NCBI GenBank assembly: GCA_029005335.1
Contig: JAQXFT010000047.1
Span: 1 to 11,416, forward strand
Origin: Oscillospiraceae bacterium
Lineage (GTDB): Bacteria; Bacillota; Clostridia; Oscillospirales; Ruminococcaceae
Direction of reading: 5' to 3'
DNA: 11,416 nucleotides
In this document: positions 1 through 5,344 of the stretch, piece after piece
Layout: each line of letters opens with the position of its first letter
How positions within the stretch are numbered: position 1 is the stretch's first letter
Notes under the pieces: model-generated
What the model was told of the DNA's origin: nothing
What the model saw: the letters and a program-made list of their open reading frames with translations, nothing else
Databases searched by the model: none
Made by a program: the position numbers and the translations under genes

Positions 1-99
1 GATAACAGACAAATCTATCAAATAACCGTAGGACATACGGGGATAGCTCGCTTATGCTTAGTACATTTGTGCTATCGAACGAGAACCGACTGCTCATAA
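1..99 (+). CDS. tnpB: C-terminal tail of an IS200/IS605-family TnpB nuclease (partial)
   Basis: The frame starting at base 1 stays open for 32 codons and stops at TAA (97-99). The short peptide includes ITVGHTG, which resembles the poorly conserved TVG-TG stretch near the C-terminus of many TnpB proteins. TnpB is an RNA-guided DNA endonuclease, the ancestor group of Cas12, and its reading frame normally overlaps the 5' part of its omega RNA at the element's right end. That is the arrangement here, because RNA-like hairpins start inside this frame at base 26. The catalytic RuvC and zinc-finger parts lie upstream of the window and cannot be judged. The assignment leans on the adjoining element end more than on the peptide, so an unrelated open frame is possible. 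Confidence 0.45.
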   Translation, partial: DNRQIYQITVGHTGIARLCLVHLCYRTRTDCS

Positions 100-141
100 T
101 GAGAGGAAGCCCCCACCTCTACAGGTGGGGGAGGATGTCAC
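26..141 (+). ncRNA. 3' scaffold of a TnpB-associated omega RNA
   Basis: Three stems can be drawn. CCGTA (26-30) pairs with TACGG (36-40). GATAGC (42-47) pairs with GCTATC (71-76). The 9-bp terminal stem is 110-118 with 123-131. CTCG (47-50) can also pair with CGAG (80-83), giving a possible alternative pairing or pseudoknot. In this family the RNA covers the right end, and its guide is the flanking DNA just past the element, here starting at about base 142 with ATGCGGAAATG, which is antisense cysW. That would direct TnpB to the empty cysW site. The 5' end of the RNA is not defined and may lie before base 26. Confidence 0.6.
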
Positions 142-714
142 ATGCGGAAATGTTATCTTTGTGAATATTTTAAATCCGCCTGCTCCCATAATCGAAGCTG
201 CCTCTTCTTCATCTGTTCCCTGAGTCTCAAGTACGGGAATAAGTTCCCTTGAGATGAACGGAAATGTAACAAATATTGTTGCAAGAATTATTCCGGGAAC
301 TGCAAATACAATATCTATATCAAGCTTCTGTAAATAGGGATACAGAAAGCTCTGTCTGCCAAAAGTGAGAACGAATACAAGACCTGCAATTATAGGCGAT
401 ACTGTTACCGGAATATCAATAAGCGTAGTAAGAAGCTTTTTCCCTCTGAATCTGTATTTAGTTATTGTCCATGAAGCAAAAAGTCCGAAAATTGTATTGA
501 AAATTACTGCACAGACTGTCGCTTCAATCGTAAGAAGAACCGCTTTAACAGTATATTCATCTGTTACCGCCTGAATATATGTATTCCAGCCACTTCTTAA
601 AGCCTCGGTTATAACTGTAATAAGAGGAAGTATCAGCATTACAAATATAAACAGGAAGCTTATTCCCACCAGAATCCATTTTACAGCCTTTGAACCCGAT
701 TTGTTATTTTCCAT
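94..714 (-). pseudogene. cysW: Sulfate ABC transporter permease CysW, truncated by an insertion sequence
   Basis: The gene starts at 714 and keeps 191 native codons (down to base 142). It then reads 15 codons of insertion sequence (VTSSPTCRGGGFLSL) to a stop at 94-96. CysW is the second membrane permease of the CysAWTP sulfate/thiosulfate importer, normally about 280 residues. The N-terminal membrane segment (about 13-35), further segments, and the EAA loop start (EEEAASIMGAGG, about 169-180) are present. The break falls inside the EAA loop just after KITFPH. The rest of the ATPase-contact loop and the last membrane segments are therefore missing. It follows cysT by 11 bp in the same operon. 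A cysA ATPase gene would be expected beyond the insertion but is not seen. The product is almost certainly inactive. Confidence 0.85.
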
Positions 715-725
715 TTTTAAACCTC

Positions 726-1553
726 CTATCTGCCAAGGATTCTGGTATTTCTTGCCTGAATAAGATTTACAAGAAACAGTGTAAGAAATGCTGTTGCAAG
801 CATTACAAGTGCTATTGCTGTTGCACTTGAATAATCATATTCCTGAAGCTCCGACATAATTATAAGCGGAGTTATTTCTGTCTCAAAAGGTTTGTTGCCT
901 GCTATAAATACAACGCTTCCGTATTCACCCAGACATCTTCCGAATGCAAGACCGAATCCCGTAAAGGCTGCCGGAAGGATTTCCGGAAGAATTATACTTC
1001 TGAAAATTCTTGACCTCGAAGCTCCCATTACTCCTGCTGCCTCTTCATATGCAGGGTCAAGCTTTTCAAGTACGGGCTGTACCGCACGGACTACAAACGG
1101 AATACCTATAAATATAAGTGCAACAGTTATTCCGATTCGGGTATAGGCAATTTTTATTCCAAAGTTTGCAAAAAATTTTCCCACAAGTCCTTTATCAGAT
1201 GTAAGTGAAGTAAGTGCAATTCCTGCCACAGCCGTAGGCATTGCAAAAGGCAGTTCAATAAGTCCGTCCACAATCCTTTTCAGCGGAAAATCATATCTTA
1301 CAAGTACCCATGCAAGGATTACTCCCATAACTGCATTAACAAGTGATGCAACAAATGCTGTTATAAAGCTTACCTTAAAGCTTGCGAGAACCCTTTCACG
1401 TGTAATAGTTTCCCATATCTCCGAAAGGCTCATCTGTGAAGTAAATATCACCAGCGAAGCAAGCGGAATTATTACTATCAGGCTTACCATTGACAAGGTG
1501 ACTCCCATTGAAAGTCCGAATCCCGGAATAACTCTTTTTCCTGCCTTTTTCAT
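726..1553 (-). CDS. cysT: Sulfate/thiosulfate ABC transporter permease CysT (CysU)
   Basis: This 275-residue protein is the first of the two inner-membrane permeases that form the channel of the sulfate/thiosulfate importer. Hydrophobic segments occur near residues 13-38, 61-84, 98-116, 141-157, 195-215 and 243-263, as expected for six spans. The EAA loop that docks on the CysA ATPase is intact: EEAAGVMGASRSRIFRSIIL at about 170-189. It is followed by the GFGLAFGRCLGEYGSVVF stretch typical of CysT. The length is normal. The gene starts 15 bp after sbp and ends 11 bp before cysW, so the three are co-transcribed. Its partner CysW is broken in this window. A molybdate permease (ModB) is the main alternative, but two permeases behind a sulfate-type binding protein favour CysT. 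Confidence 0.9.
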   Translation of the reverse strand: MKKAGKRVIPGFGLSMGVTLSMVSLIVIIPLASLVIFTSQMSLSEIWETITRERVLASFKVSFITAFVASLVNAVMGVILAWVLVRYDFPLKRIVDGLIELPFAMPTAVAGIALTSLTSDKGLVGKFFANFGIKIAYTRIGITVALIFIGIPFVVRAVQPVLEKLDPAYEEAAGVMGASRSRIFRSIILPEILPAAFTGFGLAFGRCLGEYGSVVFIAGNKPFETEITPLIIMSELQEYDYSSATAIALVMLATAFLTLFLVNLIQARNTRILGR

Positions 1554-1568
1554 ATTTATTTATGCTCC

Positions 1569-2594
1569 TTAATTTTCATATATCTGGTCAAAGATTCCGC
1601 CGTCAGTAAAATGCTTTTCCTGTGCGTTGTCCCAGCCGCCGAAATCTTCAATCGTAACAAGATTTACATCAAGGTCAAATACATCTGCAAATTCATTCAG
1701 AATATCCGGATTTGACGGACGATAATAATTTTTTCCTGCAAGTCTCTGAGCATCATCTGAATAGAGATAGCTGAGATACTCTGTTGCAGCCTCCCTTGTT
1801 CCTCTCTTGTCAACAACACTGTCAACTACTGCTACTGACGGCTGTGCAAGAATACTTATACTTGGTGTAACTATTTCATAGTCATCAGGATTATCCTGAA
1901 TTGAAAGGTATGCTTCATTTTCCCATGCAAGAAGGACATCTCCCTGACCGTTTTCTACAAATGTGGTTGTAGCACCTCTTGCACCGGAATCAAGTACGAG
2001 AACATTTTTATAAAGCTTCTTTACAAAGTCTTTAATCTGAGCTTCATCACCGCTGAACTTTTTATCCGCATATGCCCACGCAGCAAGATAATTCCATCTT
2101 GCTCCGCCTGATGTCTTAGGATTCGGAGTGATTACGCCAACTCCGTCCTTGACGATATCGTCCCAGTCATGAATATTTTTGGGATTGCCCTTGCGTACAA
2201 GGAATACGATAGTTGAAGTATATGGTGAGCTGTCCTTTTCAAATTCATTTACCCAGCCTTCCTCAATAAGTCCGGCGTCCTGAACAGCTTTTACATCATA
2301 TTCAAGTGCAAGGGTTACAACATCGGCTTCAAGGCCGTTTGCAACTTCCAGAGCCTGCTTTCCCGAACCGCCATGGGACTGGGTAATTTCAATATCCTGT
2401 CCCTTGATTTCCTTCCAGTGCTGAGCGAAAATCTCATTATATGCAGAATAAAGCTCCCTTGTCGGGTCATATGATACATTTGTAAGCGTAACCTTTTCTT
2501 TATCGGAAGAGCTTGCTTTTGAACCGCAGCCCGTAAAAACTGAAATCCCAGCCATTGTAATTGCGATTATTGCAGAAATTATCTTCTTATTCAT
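1569..2594 (-). CDS. sbp: Sulfate/thiosulfate-binding lipoprotein (Sbp/CysP family)
   Basis: The protein has 341 residues. A lysine-rich start and a hydrophobic stretch end in FTGC, making Cys23 the likely lipidated residue, so it should be anchored outside the membrane and pass sulfate or thiosulfate to CysT/CysW. The family signature NPKTSGGARWNYL is at about 158-170, and ITQSHGGSGKQ at about 70-80 matches the N-terminal binding loop of the family. It is the first gene of the operon. The start at 2594 is supported by GAGGT (2603-2607) eight bases upstream. A TTGACA-17-TATAAT promoter and repeated motifs lie further upstream. Sbp and CysP cannot be separated by eye, so the preferred anion is open. 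Confidence 0.92.
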   Translation of the reverse strand: MNKKIISAIIAITMAGISVFTGCGSKASSSDKEKVTLTNVSYDPTRELYSAYNEIFAQHWKEIKGQDIEITQSHGGSGKQALEVANGLEADVVTLALEYDVKAVQDAGLIEEGWVNEFEKDSSPYTSTIVFLVRKGNPKNIHDWDDIVKDGVGVITPNPKTSGGARWNYLAAWAYADKKFSGDEAQIKDFVKKLYKNVLVLDSGARGATTTFVENGQGDVLLAWENEAYLSIQDNPDDYEIVTPSISILAQPSVAVVDSVVDKRGTREAATEYLSYLYSDDAQRLAGKNYYRPSNPDILNEFADVFDLDVNLVTIEDFGGWDNAQEKHFTDGGIFDQIYEN

Positions 2595-2646
2595 AATAAA
2601 TTACCTCATTTCATAAAGTTGAATTTTAAGGAGAAAGTGAAGTAAT

Positions 2647-2678
2647 TTCAACAGCGAATCATACCTCCCGCTGTTGAA
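2647..2678 (-). promoter_or_regulatory. Leader hairpin of the sbp operon with a Shine-Dalgarno-like loop
   Basis: TTCAACAGCG (2647-2656) and CGCTGTTGAA (2669-2678) form a perfect 10-bp stem in the predicted 5' leader of sbp. On the RNA strand the 12-nt loop reads GGAGGTATGATT, so a ribosome-binding sequence and an AUG are displayed in it. The AUG opens a four-codon frame, Met-Ile-Arg-Cys-stop (2662 down to 2648). The GGAGG to AUG distance is only one base, which is poor for initiation. No U-run follows, so it is not a simple terminator. It could be a protein-binding, mRNA-stability or attenuation element. The pairing is seen directly and the function is unknown. Confidence 0.45.
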
Positions 2679-2735
2679 CGGAATTTTATGTTAAATCTGT
2701 TCAGCATGGAATTTTACCTCAATTCATATTTTTTC

Positions 2736-2751
2736 TATAGGATTACTATGA
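2736..2751. promoter_or_regulatory. Putative operator, start-site copy of a 16-bp motif
   Basis: TATAGGATTACTATGA covers roughly -2 to +14 of the predicted sbp transcript. A copy with 15 of 16 bases identical lies 96 bp upstream at 2832-2847. A binding site over the start point would block transcription. In Firmicutes, sulfur uptake genes are often repressed by Rrf2-family CymR-like regulators, but I cannot match this motif to a specific regulator from memory. Confidence 0.5.
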
Positions 2752-2755
2752 TTGG

Positions 2756-2784
2756 ATTATATCACAGATATTTCCATTTGTCAA
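2756..2784 (-). promoter_or_regulatory. Promoter of the sbp-cysT-cysW operon
   Basis: Read on the minus strand, a consensus -35 TTGACA (2784-2779) is separated by exactly 17 bp from a consensus -10 TATAAT (2761-2756). Transcription would start near 2749, leaving a leader of about 155 nt before sbp. Such a strong core promoter suggests control by repression, which fits the repeated motif overlapping the predicted start site. Confidence 0.75.
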
Positions 2785-2831
2785 TAGAGATTTCAATTTT
2801 TCGGAATATTGTTTAGTATTCCTATCGATTT

Positions 2832-2847
2832 TATAGGATTATTATGA
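2832..2847. promoter_or_regulatory. Putative upstream operator, second copy of the 16-bp motif
   Basis: TATAGGATTATTATGA differs at one base from the copy at 2736-2751. It sits about 83-98 bp upstream of the predicted sbp start and about 79 bp before the -35 of the divergent mini-array promoter. Two sites 96 bp apart would suit DNA looping or cooperative binding. Next to it, GGAATA (2803-2808) and TATTCC (2817-2822) form an inverted pair with an 8-bp gap. TCCTAT (2820-2825) also faces ATAGGA (2833-2838). Confidence 0.45.
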
Positions 2848-2925
2848 AAACAATACAAAAATCAACCTGCACAAACAAACCTTAATTCTTTAAAAAAATT
2901 TTTTCCGGAAAATTTTCAAAAGCTC

Positions 2926-2954
2926 TTTACAAATACATAAAAGTATGATATAAT
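2926..2954 (+). promoter_or_regulatory. Promoter of the CRISPR-like unit
   Basis: TTTACA (2926-2931) is followed after exactly 17 bp by the consensus -10 TATAAT (2949-2954), which predicts a start near 2961. A/T tracts around the palindrome TTTTCCGGAAAA (2901-2912) lie just upstream and could act as an UP-type or bent region. The promoter faces away from the sbp promoter; the two -35 boxes are about 140 bp apart. Confidence 0.7.
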
Positions 2955-2961
2955 AAAATCA

Positions 2962-2979
2962 CATCGAAAGGTGTTTGAG
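2962..2979 (+). repeat. Degenerate 3' half of the array repeat at the transcript 5' end
   Basis: CATC-GAAA-GGTG folds as a 4-bp stem with a GNRA loop and is followed by TTTGAG. The array repeat has CACC-GCAA-GGTG followed by TTTGAAAC. The 11-mer AAGGTGTTTGA (2968-2978) is identical in both. The differences keep the fold: a C-G pair becomes a U-G pair, and GCAA becomes GAAA. The 5' half of the repeat is absent, because the predicted start site lies at the edge of this hairpin. Confidence 0.5.
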
Positions 2980-3079
2980 AATTTTTTGGGGTCTGTTGAA
3001 TTGTGATAGTTTTGTGAAAATCACTTCAAAAATGATAAACTGCAATCCCCTGGGGTCGAAAAACGACGAAAAACCAGCC

Positions 3080-3257
3080 GTTTTACAGCCCCCCCTCACC
3101 GCCAGGTGTTTGAAACTAGAAGTAACACTGTTGGGAATATTTATTGATGTAGTTTTACAGCCCCCCTCACCGCAAGGTGTTTGAAACGGAGTTAAGTTTG
3201 TGGTGACAATCAAAGGCTTTTGTTTTACAGACCCCCCTCACCGCAAGGTGATTGCAG
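3080..3257 (+). CRISPR. CRISPR-like mini-array: three repeats, two spacers, no cas genes nearby
   Basis: Repeats lie at 3080-3116, 3152-3187 and 3222-3257 (37, 36 and 36 nt), with unique spacers of 35 nt (3117-3151) and 34 nt (3188-3221). Each repeat starts GTTTTACAG, then a run of six or seven C, then TCACC, a 4-nt loop and GGTG. The first two end TTTGAAAC; the last ends ATTGCAG, so it is degenerate at the trailer end, supporting + strand reading. CACC/GGTG forms a hairpin with a GCAA loop (GCCA in repeat 1) directly before the 8-nt end. That suits a Cas6-type 8-nt handle (types I and III), but a hairpin followed by TTTGAAAC also resembles type VI-D repeats of Ruminococcus. Spacers of 34-35 nt are longer than usual for type II. 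With only three copies, another structured repeat RNA is possible. Confidence 0.72.
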
Positions 3258-3298
3258 AAAAAAATTCCGCTTGCTTTTAAAGCAAACGGAATTTTTTT
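3258..3298. terminator. Bidirectional Rho-independent terminator
   Basis: AAAAATTCCG (3260-3269) pairs with CGGAATTTTT (3287-3296). After one mismatch, an inner stem forms from TTGCTT (3271-3276) and AAGCAA (3280-3285). A-runs on the left and T-runs on the right give a U-tract in either direction. It ends the array transcript on + and should also stop the exporter operon arriving on the minus strand. Confidence 0.85.
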
Positions 3299-3374
3299 AT
3301 AATTAAAAAATATGACACTCCAACGATTGTTGGTATTTACAATTCTGATATGTCTGTTTAATTTCACAGGAGTA

Positions 3375-5342
3375 TTAATGTCTGAATAAATTTTTAAGCT
3401 TTTGTCCGAAGCTGAGCTTTTCCTCCGTCAGTTCAAATTCCTCCGGAGCTTCCGGAATCTCAACTGCATCTGTTTTTATCACAAACTGTACGGATTTTAC
3501 ATTCTTATTTTTATCGGATACAAATGAAATTATTCCGTTATCCTTGCCCTTTACGGATTCGATTACATCATCGATTTTATTTTCGATTTCTTTATCCATT
3601 CCGCTTGTCTTGTCTTTTAACTCCCCTGTTCCTCCGGAAAGCTCTCCTGCTCCGTCACAAAGCTCTGTAACTCCATTATACATATCTGATATGCCTTTAT
3701 CAAGAGAATCTGCTCCCTCAAGAAGATTTCTGCTTCCGTCCGCAAGCTTTGAAACTCCGCTTACAAGGCTTGAATATCCTTCGCATATATCAGATACTCC
3801 CGATGTATAGGCATTTATTCCGCTGTCAAGACTTGCATATTCATCTGTAAGCATATTTATTGCAGATGACAGGGCTGATACATTCGTTACCATACTTTCC
3901 AGAGAATCCGCAAGACTGCTTACTGCCGAATCAAATTCCGTATAGCTTTCATCAAGCTGTGCAAGACCTCCGTCAATCTGCTGTAATGCTTCGGAAAGCG
4001 TGTTCAGATACTGTTCTGTTCCTCCTATTGCACCATTATTCGCCGTCAGAAGCTTTACTATTCCGCTGAGCTGTTCAGCCTGAATTTCAAGCTGTGCGGA
4101 TTGCTCCTCATATCCCGGAATGTTCTGAATCTGGTTAAGTGTTGCGGTAAGCTGTTCAATCTGCTGAGTCAGTGTTTCTATCGTCTGTTCATTTGCGGAT
4201 TTAAGATAATCCATATCAAGCCCGTTCTGAAGCATAACAGCTTTATACTGTGCATATCCCAGATTCTGTGAAAGCTCATCAGCTCCGGCTTTAAGAGATG
4301 AAATTGCTGTTTTTATCTGACCGCTTGCCGATACAAGCTGTTTTACTCTCTCTGTATCGGAATTTACTGAAGTCAATGCTGAATTAATTTCCTGAAGTGC
4401 ATTCTTTACCTGCTCCGAACCGCCTGTGAGATTTGACGACTGAGAATTTAATGTATCAAGTCCGCTCTGAATCTGCGAAGCTCCTGCACTGAGATTTTTT
4501 ATTCCCTCATCAAGAGTTTCTGCACCTCCGGAAAGCTTTGAAGAACCGTCCCTGAGCTTTTTGCTTCCGTCTTTAAGCTCTGATGTGCCGTCAGATACCT
4601 GATTTGCTCCGTCATCAATTTTTTCTATACCGTCGTTCAGGTCGGTTACCTTTTCTGTCAGTTCACTTGTATTTATATCAATATCCATGTTAAGCTTTAT
4701 ACCGTTTATAGAAATGCTGTCCATTTCAAAATCCGTTACATCTGCCGAGATTGTGGTATCAATACCCTTTCCGGCAAAAATCGTATATGAAAGCTGTTTT
4801 TTGCTTCCTACGTTTGCAGATGTCGCACCCTCTGCGGATATGTTTCTGCATATCTTTGTATCAAGTGTAAAATTCGCCTGCAATGCATAGCTTTCAAAAA
4901 AATCCGGCTTGCAGTTCTTATTCTCTGTTACCTTGAATTTTATTTCAAGCCTGCCACTTTTTCCGGCAACCTCCTCCGCCGTAAGCTCTTCGCCGTCAAT
5001 GAAGTACTGAACAGAAATATTCCACGGAATTTCCGTATTTTTCAATACTCCCTCACAGTATACCTTATCTTTATCCGATTTGAATGTGATTTTATCTCCC
5101 TCTGTCTTAATACTTTCGCTTGTATTCAGAAGCTTTACAGATGAGTAGTCACCATAATCTGTTACTTCTCCCCTGTTCCAGATGTTTACTGCATATACGC
5201 CGTCCACATCTCCCCCGGCATCTGTCATAATGTAAATTACTTCTTCCTTCTGGTTTGCGGAAGAAGCATTTGCTGTAAGTACCGGAGAAGTAAGCATAAC
5301 AGCGGAGAGAGTAAGCGAAATCGCCTTATTAAAGTTTTTCAT
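3375..5342 (-). CDS. Secreted Leu-x-x-Gly heptad-repeat coiled-coil protein, exporter partner
   Basis: The protein has 655 residues. A signal peptide (about 1-26) ends in TANA. A folded N-terminal domain of unrecognised type spans about 30-215. Two clusters of xxxLxxG heptads (LNDGIEKIDDG at about 235-245, continuing to about 300, and about 505-575) flank a long Gln/Leu-rich coiled-coil stretch. This is the repeat style of YhgE/Pip-like proteins, but no membrane anchor follows. The C-terminus (EEKLSFGQKLKNLFRH) is only amphipathic. The symmetric clusters suggest an antiparallel hairpin stalk outside the cell. The gene starts 2 bp after the exporter stop, so translation is probably coupled. 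The inferred role is an extracytoplasmic adaptor or wall-spanning partner of the MMPL exporter; the substrate is unknown. DNA repetition here follows from the peptide repeats. Confidence 0.8.
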   Translation of the reverse strand: MKNFNKAISLTLSAVMLTSPVLTANASSANQKEEVIYIMTDAGGDVDGVYAVNIWNRGEVTDYGDYSSVKLLNTSESIKTEGDKITFKSDKDKVYCEGVLKNTEIPWNISVQYFIDGEELTAEEVAGKSGRLEIKFKVTENKNCKPDFFESYALQANFTLDTKICRNISAEGATSANVGSKKQLSYTIFAGKGIDTTISADVTDFEMDSISINGIKLNMDIDINTSELTEKVTDLNDGIEKIDDGANQVSDGTSELKDGSKKLRDGSSKLSGGAETLDEGIKNLSAGASQIQSGLDTLNSQSSNLTGGSEQVKNALQEINSALTSVNSDTERVKQLVSASGQIKTAISSLKAGADELSQNLGYAQYKAVMLQNGLDMDYLKSANEQTIETLTQQIEQLTATLNQIQNIPGYEEQSAQLEIQAEQLSGIVKLLTANNGAIGGTEQYLNTLSEALQQIDGGLAQLDESYTEFDSAVSSLADSLESMVTNVSALSSAINMLTDEYASLDSGINAYTSGVSDICEGYSSLVSGVSKLADGSRNLLEGADSLDKGISDMYNGVTELCDGAGELSGGTGELKDKTSGMDKEIENKIDDVIESVKGKDNGIISFVSDKNKNVKSVQFVIKTDAVEIPEAPEEFELTEEKLSFGQKLKNLFRH

Positions 5343-5344
5343 AT

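Larger units (their letters stand above)
1..141 (+). mobile_element. Right end of an IS200/IS605-family insertion sequence, inserted in cysW
   Basis: The segment ends in a perfect 9-bp hairpin, CCCCCACCT (110-118) with AGGTGGGGG (123-131) around a 4-nt loop. It is followed by AGGATGTCAC, after which the cysW reading frame starts abruptly at base 142. A subterminal hairpin close to the end, with no terminal inverted repeat, is typical of IS200/IS605 elements, which move as single strands through TnpA. The cysW codons run normally up to a His codon at 142-144 and then read into element sequence. The exact cut could lie a few bases either side of 141. The left end and any tnpA are outside the window. 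Confidence 0.8.
2961..3298 (+). ncRNA. Predicted transcript of the CRISPR-like unit, promoter to terminator
   Basis: Promoter, array and terminator line up on the + strand and define an RNA of about 338 nt with no credible protein. Its first 119 nt precede the first full repeat. They contain a repeat-like hairpin at the very 5' end (2962-2979), a segment (2988-3002) partly complementary to the 5' half of the repeat, a GTGAT/ATCAC pair (3003-3007 with 3019-3023) and a short CCCC/GGGG pair near 3047-3055. This part could be an unusual leader, a degenerate repeat-spacer unit, or a tracrRNA-like piece. Confidence 0.45.

Noticed and set aside
2595..2749. SAM (S-box) or T-box riboswitch in the sbp leader
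   Set aside because: I could not find the conserved core of either class or a terminator; only the simple 10-bp hairpin is visible.
2901..2912. TTTTCCGGAAAA palindrome as an operator
   Set aside because: It is embedded in A/T tracts and has no second copy in the window; noted only as part of the region upstream of the array promoter.
3080..3257. Firm typing of the array as type II, III or VI-D
   Set aside because: Repeat ends and spacer lengths are compatible with more than one type and no cas gene is in the window, so type is left open.
3320..3333. CCAAC-GATT-GTTGG hairpin downstream of the exporter operon
   Set aside because: A five-pair stem without a U-run, next to a much stronger terminator; no function can be supported.
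2959..3367. Open frames of 66-84 codons on both strands across the mini-array
   Set aside because: They consist of translated repeats and spacers, lack ribosome binding sites and overlap the promoter-to-terminator RNA unit.
3540..4640. Tandem DNA repeats inside the heptad-protein gene
   Set aside because: The repetition follows the seven-residue xxxLxxG peptide pattern with diverged codons; it is not a separate repeat element.
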